From Serpula lacrymans var. lacrymans S7.9 (Eukaryota > Basidiomycota > Agaricomycetes > Boletales > Serpulaceae): a stretch of DNA of 64,000 nucleotides. The DNA is taken from contig NW_006763300.1 of the NCBI RefSeq assembly GCF_000218685.1, positions 122,565 through 186,564 on the forward strand, written 5' to 3'. Shown here one piece after another: positions 21,701-33,565 of this stretch (positions within the stretch are counted from its first letter, which is position 1; the number at the start of each line of letters is the position of its first letter). A program made the translations under genes and the position numbers. The notes beneath the pieces were generated by a model, which was given only the letters and a program-made list of their open reading frames with translations, did no database searches and was not told the origin of the DNA.

Positions 21701-24700
21701 TAAGTGAATGCCTTGCATCGTAATGTACGTATAGCATAAACCAGATAGTGACTTGTGTAGGACGACAATATGGCCACTATAGTTCGTGACTATATATCGC
21801 AACATCGACCTCTTCCAGGTATCCGTTCTCCAGCTGAAACGCCTCCTTGGCCTGCTCCGAACTCTCAAAGAAGGGCACCTGCCACTTCTTTCAATAATGG
21901 TGGTGATTACGTTGCTTCAAGACAAGCCCTTTTGGGCAGGTATGTTGGTCAATGGTTATTGGCGCTTCACAACCAACGTATTGAGGACTATGCGAAAATC
22001 ATATTCTGCGCAATCAAAGAAACTGCGAAGGGTTCCACGATTGGTACCGCTCTTTTACCGGGGGAATATTCAAGTCTTCGCGAGAAGGTTTGATATTTCT
22101 TGTTGAGACATCCTGTCTATGATGCTAAATACAGTGCCCAAAGGATACCTGGGCATCTGCAGACAAAATGCTTCGTTTTATTATCAAACTTTGTCAGAAT
22201 TCAGTGGTGTTTGACGCTTTTGATGATTTATTTCTCGTGTGGCTGTCTGATCTTGAACATGACGTCCAAGCTCATGCGGTATGTTATCATTTCCCTCGTT
22301 GGGACTTGCCTAATGAAAGGACATTTCTAGTCACTCCCTTCTTTGCAACGGCTTTTTAATCGGGAAGCAGAAACGACGAGTCGTTTCAGTACCATTATCG
22401 ATGCAACATTGACTTCTGCGGATACATCTAGTTTATATAGCATTGATCCGTGGCGTATAGTTCACAAAACAGCGCTCGAGAGCCGGGAAGGTTTCTCTCG
22501 TAGCCTGAACTGGCTTCGTTTATTTGCTAGGTCTGGCGTAGACATAACCGTCCCCACTTTTGTTGAGTTTGCATCTCGGGCAAGAGTGCATGCGTCTTCT
22601 CTCGCAGATTGTTCTATCCTGGTGGATGCCGCGTTCCTTTCAACCTGGCTACGATCAATGGGTCGCCAGGAGCTACAATCGATATTTTCTCCTCTTCATT
22701 CCTACCTGAGCCCTCCAATTATGCAGCAAATGAAGTCTGGAAACGCTGAACTCGCCCAGTAAGTCATAGATGACGGTGGTAAGCACAAATTGACAGTAAA
22801 TTGATCCTCAGGGTGGACTTGCTTCGGAAATCTCTGGCTACTTGTCTTCTACTGTATGGATGCGAGCGGAGTTTTCTCCGATCCCTTGGTCTTGTCACAA
22901 AAGATGATATATCGTACCTTCCATCCAGGTCATTATATTCTTGGCTTTATAACGCATATATCATACTGAGCCGAAATATAATAGGAGAAAAACTAATACC
23001 CGTGCCTCTAAAGCATCAGATCCTATAATAGTCGACAGTGCGTTCATCAATATTTTGGGCGACTATGTTGCCACTGGTATAGACGAAGTTGCGGGTTTGG
23101 TTGCCAAGTTCTTGTATGCTTTCATATCACATGCGCCACTGGTGGAATCCTACGAAGTCGATAATTTTATACTTCGCAATGGCAGTGTCTTATGTTCGTG
23201 GTAGGGTGATTTCGCTCCTCGCTTTAGAAGGCGTTCCTCATTTTTTTGGCTTTTTGGTCAGCATTTGGCAATTTTATGATATCCAGAGTCATGAACTATC
23301 AAGCATCCGGATGGCCCTTCTACTACGCGTTTTGGTGGTTGATACACATCCTTTCCAAGCTATTCTGAATGAACATTTCCAGTCGGGCGGAAATTGGCGG
23401 TTGAGGTTGGTTTGTCACGTTTCTATGCTGTAAAGCTTCTGATCCACGGGTTTAGATTCCTGGCCCTTATGCGGATATTCCGCATTATCCTTGATGTGAC
23501 TAGTCCTGCCTTTCACGTTGAGGGTAGGCAATGGAGGTCTAGCACACTGGAAATATATTACCATTATTTCAAAGCCGGATGGGCAGACGAACAGGTAATA
23601 TCATTCTGCTGAAGGGAAACGACAGCTTGGTCTGAAATCAATATATATAAGGAAGAAATCAGGGTCGCAATTGATACGTGGTCTCAAACGCTACTCCCAG
23701 CGCACTTCGAAGCGATCTCCTATTGCTGGAACGAAGCCATTGGCATAGCGCCAATCTCGGAGCGCGTCAGACTAGTGTCGTTCCTCATACAGCTTCATCC
23801 ACACTTTCCAAGTTGGAAAGGTATGTTGTAACTGCCTGACCATTATCTCCACTTTCTTCTCAGAGACTGATCTATCATCGCCATAGTCATATCGTGGGAC
23901 GTCATTATCGAAACTCTTCTCGAGGATGAATACTTGCAGAAGAATGGTGATGACGAGGATGGGCCTGCTGCTGCACATCTAGTGTGTTCTCTTCCACTCT
24001 TTCAGCATCATTCACCTAATTTTGTCGCATACAGTCGATGTATGGCCTGTCCTCTGAAAAAGGCCATCAACTTTCAGATACAGATCCAGAGATATCGCAG
24101 CTTCGCGTAAGTCGAACATTGTTTTGCGCACTCTGACTCTACTGACTGACTCCAGGTATCTATTGTGCTATTAAGTTTAAAGATGTTAGCAAGTGGTATC
24201 GAGATAGATGTTTTCTCATTACTTAAACTCAAACTTCACTTGGTCAAGATCGTAGGGTTTGAGGACGTCGCTCTCGTACCAGCAACCAATGGGCGTACAT
24301 TCCACATCCAATTCGGGGACCTCGAAGATATTCCTGAAGACGCATACCCTTGCATCGACGAATTTCCGGCAATCCTTGATGCTCGTCATGCCTTTGATTT
24401 ACCACCATCTGCTATGGCCAGTCCATTTACAAGTGACGACAATCCTTCACCTGGACTTATTGGGACAGTTCTAGTAGATGTTGTGCTGGCTACATTTTGC
24501 TCTATCTCGGATCCCTTCCTGTTGCCAGTGCTTTCCATGAAGAACTTATTCGAGTCACTCATGATCATCATATACAAACATGATTTCGATAGCACGGCTC
24601 TGAAGCACCTGGATTTTATGTTACGCAAGGCCATGCGTAAAACGCTCGAATTCCTGCTGCTCGACCTAAGCTACGAAATGCGCCAACTTGCCTTGTCTAT

Positions 24701-26891
24701 TGTCCAAGCATACACAAAGAGATTTTCATTCATATCTGGGAGCTTAGTCATGTGAGTAGAATCAAAATCACTCAGATGACAACTTTAATTGTACTACGCA
24801 GTGAGTCTGTAGAGAAGGCTGTTGCACTGGTTGTATCCTTAGACCACAACGGCGAAGACATGCTTGTCTCTCAAGCAAGGGCATACATTGAGAATACTCT
24901 CAACATGTGAGTTAACTATAGCACCAGGGAGCGACTCGGGCTAATATTTCTAGGCTAACATCCAGCGGCATCTTCTGCGGTTTATGCAAGGTAGGTTCCT
25001 GTTCCGGTGATAATTTTGATTATCGACGCTCACAAATGCTAGCGAAACCTCGAGCCAGAATTTTTCACAGTCCTCAAGCACATCGTCAGTGTGAATGCGA
25101 AGGCTAATTCGCAACCCTCCGAACGTCTGAGCGAGCGGTTGCTTCAGAGTGTATTGTCACAGCCGCTGGACGCCAACTGGAGCATTACACAGCTTGTGGT
25201 CGACAACGTTCATTCATATGTCAAACTTGTGCATCATGAAGATTATGGTGTGCAGCTGATAAGAGGTACGTTGATACGTTGAATCTATAGCCCAGGGGAT
25301 TTATTAACATATCACTCAGATATCGGTGGTTGGTTGACCACAGTGGCGCGTCGCATGAGCTATGTTCAGGACGTCAACTGTGACCCCTTACTTTTAACGC
25401 TGTCAATCTTGCTCGGACACAACAAAGTACACAGCCGCGTAAGGGATATTCCGTACACTATGTATCTGTAAATGTTCATCCATATTTTTAGGAGCTGCTT
25501 TCCTACATGGTAACTATTTTACGAGTGGCGCTGTCTAGATCACATGTCAAAAAGGAAACGCTACTAAGCATTATGAATACCACGTCAGATCTCTATAGGG
25601 ACCATCAGAGTCGATCCATAAATGCTGGAAACCAAGCGCAGGCTAATGAAGTCGCACTAGCTATGTTGGATGTTCTGGAAGACATCTTACGACTCAAGGC
25701 CAGGGTCTCGCCATCAACCCTCACTGCCATCGCCGAGGTATGACATTGCTCTCAAGGTTTCTGCACTATATTCATTTGCCGTAGACCATTCTCTCAACAG
25801 ATGTTAACACTTACACAAGTGTCGATCAGTCTTTCTTTGCCGTGCTCCGCAATTTGGCAAGTTCTGGTCTCTACTTCCTACAAAACCACGTCTGGTCAAG
25901 TACGATTTGTGACGAAGAACTATCTGCTTCACTCGCTGTAGCAAAGATCATACTGCGCGCCGCAGATTTTAGTCCTACCGTAGTGCCTGAACTTATCAGT
26001 GATCATTTGGAGGTGCGAGTTTGATCTGCTCATGGTCCGTTTGGTAATAACTTCAGCCTAACCATCGCATTTACAGAAATTTTCACGCATAAATACAAGT
26101 ATGCGGACATGGAACGTCTTGACTCTAGCCGCACTGTCGGATACATCAGGGCAGCACGGAACCATTCTCTTTCCACACTTTTCTGCCTTCACGCCTGCAT
26201 ATTATGCCTCCTTGGGCACTTATGTTCATGCTAGAGCCCTACCTCCAGAATCTGCTGTGGCCGATATTGATCACGCGTATCTTTCTATAAAACTGTGGCT
26301 TCTCCTTGCCCAAACCATGTCACTAAGTAACGATAAAGTGGATCCAGGGGCACTTTCTGTAGCTCAAGATGACCGCGCAGACCTTGCTATAAAAACAGTA
26401 TGGAACGAGCTCTGGCCCCCATTCGAGAGCATAGTGGAGAGTTGCATACAGACAGAAAATTCGGTATGTCGCGATATAATACCTTTTGACGTTTTCTCGA
26501 CCGACAGCTGACTACCGTGGATCAGCCCTTGGCGACCATTGTGTGCTCATCTGTAGCCAATCTATTTCTTTTGGTATACCAGTTGCGCTGCGGGATCTCG
26601 CTGGACGCATTATCCCAAGCTCCACTTTTGACACGTCTGCAAAGGCAGCATAGAAAAATATCCGCGATTAACAAGGTCAGTTTCATTCCTATGCCTTGCT
26701 TGCCATCTCTCATGCAATTACAGTTGTCTCGCGCCATGGGTGGAGAACCTCTCCCTGACATACAGCTTGATGTATTGTTAGATCAGGCCACGAAAGACCT
26801 CGCGAACGCAGAAAAACTGCGGATATTAGATCGAGAATCGCAGAGGCCGCCTCCAGACCGACAGCGTAGAGATGTACGTATTCCCACATAG
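18737..26891 (+). CDS. Giant helical-repeat protein with paired C1-like zinc fingers (possible UNC79/UNC80 relative)
   Basis: Very large protein, more than 2000 aa. Exon 1 is 18737-19314 and exon 2 is 19362-21699 (972 codons together); the rest is split by many short introns to the stop at 26889-26891. N-terminus is Ser/Pro-rich. Around residues 545-690 two zinc-finger-like clusters follow each other: CHSCLKP...CPFCMCIVHFDC and CFLCHEP...CSICKCFSHNSC, the Cys/His spacing of C1 (phorbol-ester/DAG) domains. The remainder is alpha-helical and HEAT-like, with few charged runs, and ends RPPPDRQRRDVRIPT. Size and architecture suggest a cytosolic scaffold. I have a weak recollection that basidiomycete proteins like this match the UNC80 C-terminal family of the NALCN channel complex; that is unverified. 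Exons in 22.8-24.1 kb are least certain. Confidence 0.6.
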
Positions 26892-27048
26892 TAGACGACT
26901 CAGGATTTCTGTGCCTCGTTCTCTGCACTCTTGGAAGGTTAATATCACGTAGAATATTGTAGAGTCTTTTCGTGGAGGTTTTGATTTTCCATTGAATGAT
27001 GAGATGTACATGCACCTATAACACAAGACTAGACCACAAGTTCTTTGA
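26892..27048. terminator. Convergent 3' region, giant protein / DPM2
   Basis: 157 nt between convergent stop codons; must contain both poly(A) regions. No other feature seen. Confidence 0.35.
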
Positions 27049-27422
27049 CTAGGCATTCCGTGACCTGGCTTTCTGAGCCTTTTTCCGGTTCTCTTTTATG
27101 ACTGTCGACCCAACGAAAAACCCAATACCAGACAGTCCAAGAACCAGTATGAACGCTGGCAGACGAATGGCCCATTCGCGCGCCGGGAAGTAGTCATGAA
27201 CAGGGCTCGTGGCGTCAAAGAATGGCTGCATATGTCTCAACGATCAAAGTACTAGTGACAGCTGCAAAAGAGACTCACGAGGATGATAGCCCAAGAGGTG
27301 TAGTAAACGAACACGAATGCAGCAACCAGCAGCATCAAGCTACCCAGTGCCTTGTCGCTTGCAGCCTGTTCAATGCCATTGGTCAATTTCCTTCAGGCCA
27401 ATTCAGCACGAAATCGTACCAT
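27049..27422 (-). CDS. DPM2: Dolichol-phosphate mannose synthase regulatory subunit Dpm2
   Basis: Small ER membrane protein that stabilises dolichol-phosphate-mannose synthase, supplier of mannose for N-glycans, O-mannosylation and GPI anchors. Exons 27420-27422 (the ATG alone), 27279-27365 and 27049-27225, introns 54 and 53 nt, give 88 aa; animal DPM2 is 84 aa. Reads MAASDKALGSLMLLVAAFVF through the first membrane helix, YYTSWAIILPFFDATSPVHDYF between helices, a second helix (LPAFILVLGLSGIGFFVGST) and a basic tail KENRKKAQKARSRNA. No in-frame ATG exists in exon 2 because a TGA lies upstream, so the ATG-only first exon followed by GTACGA is the simplest model. It shares a divergent promoter with TRS120. 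Confidence 0.85.
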
Positions 27423-27769
27423 GAGTTCCAATTGTCTAGGGTTTGTACTGAGGTTTGGCGCTGCGTATTAGAACACGAATGTGTTAAATGTAGAAAGACC
27501 TGCGTTGGTATAAGTGAAAACACGGATGCTCCCAAAGCGTGAGCGTGATCGGGGTCGCTTAGCGGACGACTGGCGCGAAAAGGTAACTTAGGGTAACTTG
27601 GACTCGGACGCTGGATACCATCCACCATCCGCGCCGAGGTCAATATTAACAGCATTCGTCAAGGGCGGGGACATATCACACGGAGGCGATTGTCAAGATA
27701 AACTACATGACTTAGCCCTACCTGCACTGAACAATTCGCAACACCAATCACCAGCTTAGGGCACCCTCG
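27423..27769. promoter_or_regulatory. Bidirectional promoter DPM2 / TRS120 with E2F/SCB-like site and direct repeat
   Basis: 347 nt. TGGCGCGAAAA at 27571-27581 matches the E2F core and the fungal SCB form CGCGAAA. Immediately after it GGTAACTT occurs twice with a 10-nt period (27582 and 27592). Both genes serve the secretory pathway. Confidence 0.45.
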
Positions 27770-30700
27770 ATGGACTCGCTTGCATTTGCATCTCTCGCGC
27801 TGGTCCGCATACTACTTTTGCCAGTGGGTGGAATTTCTGGGCCCACCTTTGAGAAATATGCAGCAGAGATACGCAATTTCGACAATATCAGACTCGGGGA
27901 TATACCTGCAGAAACTAAGGAGGACAGAGGTCTGTCATTGGTGTACATATGCGCAATTATCTCGCACTTACAATGACCACAGCTCGATTTATGCCCAACC
28001 CGCTATCCACTGGATATCTTCACCTCGCTTTCCCGTCACATCCTCCTCCTTTCACGCACTCTCCTCTATCTTTGTTCCGTCCATCACATTTTTCTCTAGG
28101 CGTCGTTGGAATAGCTGTATGTTCCCAAACAGAACCCTTGAACTCAATCCTTGAAAAGTTCGAGCATTCATTAGGAGAAATATCTTCCTCAGGTTCAACT
28201 TTTCCTCTAGCGAAGATATGTTTTGTGTTCGAAGATAGCGAAGAAACTGCAGGCTCAAACCTTGGGGAGAATATTCCAGGCCTTGTTGTCATTCCAAGTG
28301 TTATGGGAAACAAGAAGTTATACATCGGAACATTGCTTGCTGACTTGTGCTCTCAAATTTTGGGAGAGTTTAGTCGTATAGTAAGTTCGAACACTGGATG
28401 TCCTTCGGCTTACACTCAATTGAACACTCAGGTCAATACTTTAGAGAGTCCTCTTGGGAACGAGTACTTGAACTCTGCGCTATTCCCTACACTACCACCT
28501 TCTTCAGAGTTCCCGCTGCCATTAGAGCTCAATGGTAATCATGACGTTTTACCTCAGCTTACGTCGCACTTTAGTCAGCCAGACTTGACCTCTAGAGCGT
28601 CCTTGCAACCGAATTTTCTTGCAAAGCGTAATTCATCCATGGGCCCAGGAATAAATACAATTCCCAGTACCAGCACGAGCCGCCAATCTACACTCGGGGT
28701 CCCTCCTGCGAAGAAACGACAGAGTGCTATTGGCGCTTCTTCCTCGCATGGTAGACTTTACAAAGTCCTTGCTGATTTCTTCTTGTTATCAGGGAGAACT
28801 GAGGACGCCGCCTTGTGGTACGTTCAGTACTCATATCGCAGCCTGATTTCGACTAGTTTGCACCATCAGGTACACAGAAGCCATCGTGCTGCTCAAACCA
28901 GCTCAGGATGCCATCTGGCACGCATCTGCATTGGAAGGGATGGCGACTGTTACCATTTTGGATGCTTGGTCGACTGGACATGGACTTGTGAGCTACATTA
29001 TCGTTTGCTCCCGATTATGACCTTGAATTTTTCTTCCAGCAAACCTCTTTCAGCACAACAAAAGAAGCTTGGAACGATACTTACGAAAAATTATCACAGG
29101 CAATATCACTGTATAACAAGGCCCCTACTCAGTCAGAAATTGGCCAAAACAATCCGTTTCTGGCCTATCTGTATGTTACAGCTGTTCTTCGACAAGCTTC
29201 TCTTCTTTTTTGCATTTGGTCAGCTAAAGGATGGGGTCCTCTCGCCTGGACATCCATGTTGCAGCCAGCAGCCAGCTCGTTTCTTCAATCAGTCATTGCA
29301 GATACCGCCTGGGCTAAATTGGAGCGACTGAGCACGATAACAGGCATATCTCGCTCGCAGATTTCCACAGTCCTGGCACAAGCTCATGGACCCTGGCTAC
29401 TTCACCTTGGACCTCGCGAACGCTTGATCACGCTGCAGTCGATAGCTAGCACATATGCGTGCTTAGGTTATAAGCGCAAGGAAATTTATATCCTTCGAGA
29501 AGTTCTAGGTTGTATCATGGATCTTCTTGTCTGCGGTCGCGAAGAAAATGACGAATATCAAAGATCAAATATTGCCAACTCAGGATTGGGTATACGAGGT
29601 GTAGATCTCGGCGATCAAAGTCCGGAGACGCAGAAGGGCAATGTTAGCATCAAGATGAATGAGACTACGGATGGAAATGAGAGCATTCTTAGGCTTCTAA
29701 CGCATATCTGTAGAGTTTTAGGCGTGGATTTCGAGGCAGTCAAACTAGTCAAACTGGATAAGAGTGGCTCTGCCGTAGCTGAGGACGACGACTCTGTCGA
29801 AAAAAGTTCTTTGGAGCAGGACTCTGCGAACCCTATCCTAGAAATGTTTGGTTGGTCCGAATTACAAATTGGCGTTATTCGTGAGCTATAGCAGTAGCAG
29901 AAGCACTCCCTGGTGAGTGATTTATAGTCACCCGGATGCGCAGTAATGTGATTGCAGACCTTCTAGACTATTTGGCCGTCGCTCGGATTGCTCTCTCTTC
30001 ACTGAAGACGATGCATCCAGTATTGTCAATCGGTGACCAATATCATCTTTACCAGACAGCTACCAGAGCCCTTGCTACTGCGAGACGGCGAGGTAGCTCA
30101 GAAACTGTGGAATACTGGGCTGGGCGCCCTGTAATAAGCATCTCCGTGTCTCCGTATGGTTCAAGTCCCTTCTCGACGGTGGACCCGCTAAACCGTATCT
30201 TTGTAGCTTGCCTCTTTCCAGACGGCCAATAGAATCGCCCGTCTCTGCACTGGCGCCAAAACAACCTGCAATTGACCGCATTCTTGCCGGGGCTACAGAT
30301 CCATTTCTATACAACCCAAGAAGAATGACATCAGCCATGGTCAGTGTTTCAATTTGCTATTGAACAGTGTTTAGGTGGGAATTCCGAAAACTCATTAAGA
30401 CCAATAGGGTAAAAGCATGATTGTTCAAAATGAAGTCATCGAGGTGACCGTCACCTTGCAAAACCCCTTTATTTTCGAAATCGAGCTGCAGAGCTTGTCA
30501 CTAAGGTCTGTAATTACCAGTACCGCATTGCCTTCCGGTCTGATGCATCTTCTACAGTACAAGAGGTGTACCATTCGAATCCCACTCTGTTACAGGAATC
30601 ATCATCCCTTCCAATTCTTACCACCATGTTACGATAACGGGTACTGCATTAGAAGCAGGTGCTCTCATTGTCCGAGGATGCATTGTGCAAGCCCCTGATG

Positions 30701-32594
30701 GAGCTCCTCGCGAATTTTTATTGCCATTGTACTCGAGCGAAGAGGAGGATAAAATGGCACGCCAGAGCAGCGCTTTGAAGGGTGATCTGGATCGCGTCAA
30801 ATACTCTGGGCTTGAATCTCGGCCATGGGAGAAGGAAGCAAAGCGACTCAGTGTCACTACTGCACCGTCGAAACGGACAGTGCGATTTTTAGAGTGTAAA
30901 GTTGTTCCAGAACAACCTCAACTTCGTATAAGGTGGACTTCTCTGACACATGGAGCTGTAATGTTGTACAACGGCGAAAGGTAGGTCGCCTTTCGTCCTT
31001 CTCGTACTGCATATCGAACTGGCAAATTTTAAAGGTCTACTATCCGTCTCACCCTCGAAAACGTATCATCCTTGCCTATTGACTTCCTGAGGTTGTCATT
31101 TGAAGACTCCACGATTGCTCTAGCTCAAGATGCTTTATCTGAAGGGGAAATGTCTGTGTTTGAAACGTACGAGACAGAGTACGAGCTCATTCACAGACAA
31201 GCATTTTCTGCGAATAGCAACAAGGATATAAGTACAATCAAACCAGGTCAAAAGGTCGTCCTTACTGTTACTTGCCTAGGGAAAGTCGGCTGGTGCGTAT
31301 GCTTTTCAGCAGTATTTATGCTATGCTCAAGCAAATAACATAGCACGAGCGGTGCCATCCATATCTCATATTCATATGTGAATCGCCCACAATACGACCT
31401 TCAAACTCCTGGTGGAGTCATCCACACCCGCCTACTGACATACCCAGTTACCGTGACTGTGTATCATATGCTCGAATGTCATGACATGAACATCTTGCCT
31501 TTTGATAACACCTCAGCTTCAACACCGCGAGAAGATGAACAGGATGACTCGATACAAAGTTGCAAGTCACTTACAGAAGTACCGGACAAAGATGATTGGT
31601 GCCTGCTTTCCGTCGATGTGCGCAATACGTACGGTTTACCGTTTGAAGTGACTTTCGAGCGGGTTCAGGGTGGTTAGTGAACGCTTCATTACTCTATGCT
31701 ATCTTATTAATTCTGTTGCCCCAGATGTACCACGTGCATCAGTCTCCTCAATAGTTCCTCCAGGCTCTATGACACGGTAAAATTCTCTTTCTTTGCCACC
31801 TAGTCACCCCATTGAACCTTTCTTTTTCAGAATTATGATCCCTATCAAGAAATTTAAGCTACCAGAAGCTGAATCATCAGCAGCTATACCTACACTATCC
31901 GAACGCCAGTTTGTCGTTGCGAAAACCAACTTGACTTCAGAAGAAGAGAGAACTCAACGTGAAATGTTTTGGTATCGTGAGGAGCTCCTAAAAGTTGTTC
32001 GTGGAAGATGGAAGGAAGTAAGTGATGGTTCAGTCCAGTTTACAGGCATTTTTCTCATATTCAATAGGCAAATGGGACACGTTCCGGCGAACTATCCTTA
32101 CGACGACAACGCATGACTTTAACTATGTTGAAGACGTTACGAACGGAAACTGCACGAGTCAATTTATCCTTGGTTCAGTATGAAACTGACGACCTATTGC
32201 CACGCAAAATTGAATGCAAAGGAGGTGCTTACCTACCCAAGCCAGATGAAGTTATCTATCTTCGAATTGAAGTATCAAATTTAGCATGTTAGTGCTCACG
32301 CCTTACCGACCTGGATTGCGTTCTTATCTTTCCTTTTTTGTAGCTACCTCATTCACCATCACCATCAATCTCCACATGGATCCTCACGAGCACATCCTTT
32401 TTGAAGGCGTTCTCTGTGACATTCTCCTGGGAAAGATAGAAAGTGGAGAATGCAAGACGATGGAAATGCCCATATGCTTCCTGTGCCATGGCCGCTTTGA
32501 AATATGTGCAGAGGCACGTATATTAAGCGTAGCAGATGCGAGTGGTAGAGCTGGCGCTGGTCGCATTCGGGCTGTGGTCTCAGAGTCACCATGA
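27770..32594 (+). CDS. TRS120: TRAPP II subunit Trs120 / TRAPPC9
   Basis: Subunit of the TRAPP II complex, the exchange factor for Rab11/Ypt31 at the late Golgi. Many exons between the ATG at 27770 and the stop ending 32594. Opening MDSLAFASLALVRILLLPVG, first junction AETKEDR|ARFMPNPLSTGYL (intron from 27931). Signature blocks: SSHGRLYKVLADFFLLSGRT followed, after a short intron, by EAIVLLKPAQDAIWHASALE near 28.87-28.94 kb, the most conserved helical stretch of the family; later a chain of beta-sandwich domains (IVQNEVIEVTVTLQNPFIFE near 30.42 kb, VRNTYGLPFEVTFERVQGG near 31.62 kb). C-terminus reads HILFEGVLCDIL and AGAGRIRAVVSESP. A Ser/Pro-rich loop near 28.4-28.7 kb is variable in the family. 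Exon borders were not all fitted. Confidence 0.88.
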
Positions 32595-32781
32595 GTGGCG
32601 TGCCAGAGACAATCTCACGAATCCTTCCCTTTTCATTAATGCATAATGCCTTTGCGGAATCACTGGTCTTGTTTAGAATTTACTGATCGATGTTATCATT
32701 CAAGTAAAGGATATCCTCGCAGTATACACAAATACCACTATACTGTATCCACAAGTAGTTTACACATCCACATAACGTAGT
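32595..32781. terminator. Convergent 3' region, TRS120 / VPS55
   Basis: 187 nt between convergent stops, AT-rich, no other feature seen. Confidence 0.35.
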
Positions 32782-33343
32782 TCAATCGAAATCCGATTCA
32801 TCTTGTGTAAAGGCTGCAGTATAAGCCAGGATAGTGCCATATACCAATCTACCAGACGAACATATGATCAATAAGTCATTTCAAGGGGACCACATGAGGG
32901 AACGTACGCTCCACCGACAATAGACATGGTGCATGCAGCCGGCCGTATGACTTCAGAGTGTGTCAGAACGATAGGAAGAGCAAAGCCGGTGACAACGACG
33001 GTGGATGTGATAAAGCGGCCAAGGTCGACTGCGCTTGACCCTTCATACGACGACGAGAAGTCGTCTCCACCGCAGTGAGCAAACAGCGCATTCGGTAGTG
33101 GTGCCAGCACAAAAGTCAGGGCTAAGTGAGATGTAAGACACGCGAAAGATAGGTTAGAGATAAGAAACGAACCAACAAGCAAAGGAAGCCAGTTCGCCCA
33201 TAGTGCGCATGATAGGATTATTAAGAGGAAACCAACAGCAAGCACAAATGAAAGCAGGATTACGGCTGTATAGTTGTATGTTCAGTCAAAACGCATAGAA
33301 CATGATGGAAACGTATGTGCTGACTTTTAAGCCCTGCTGGCAT
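32782..33343 (-). CDS. VPS55: Vps55 / LEPROT-family endosomal membrane protein
   Basis: Four-helix membrane protein that works with Vps68 in transport from late endosome to vacuole. Exons 33325-33343, 33173-33265, 32908-33121 and 32782-32848 (introns 59, 51, 59 nt) give 130 aa, close to animal LEPROT (131). Reads MPAGLKTVILLSFVLAVGFL, then LIILSCALWANWLPLLVALT and the family hallmark FVLAPLPNALFAHCGGDDFS, then VVVTGFALPIVLTHSEVI and the closing helix SIVGGALVYGTILAYTA with an acidic tail ESDFD. Every exon junction restores conserved sequence. The upstream 222 nt, before the kinesin-5 stop, should hold its promoter. Confidence 0.95.
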
Positions 33344-33565
33344 CGTGAAAAACGTCGAATAAAAGAGGTTGGGGGCGTCTTCACCGGTAGGGAGAAACAA
33401 TATTACAGTGTTGGGTATCGCCAGGTTCCGAATCAACGACAACCCACGAGACACAGCTTGCATTACATAATCAGACCACTTGAGGGGAAGGCGATAAGAT
33501 ATGCTTAATAGAGGGCTCTATGGTACAGTAATGCTATAAGAATACAGGTAGCTAATCGTAATCTA
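33344..33565 (-). promoter_or_regulatory. VPS55 upstream region and kinesin-5 3' flank
   Basis: 222 nt between two minus-strand genes; no coding potential or motif recognised. Confidence 0.3.

Noticed and set aside
30150..30180. tRNA B-box-like GGTTCAAGTCC
   Set aside because: It lies in TRS120 coding sequence and no A box or acceptor stem is found around it.
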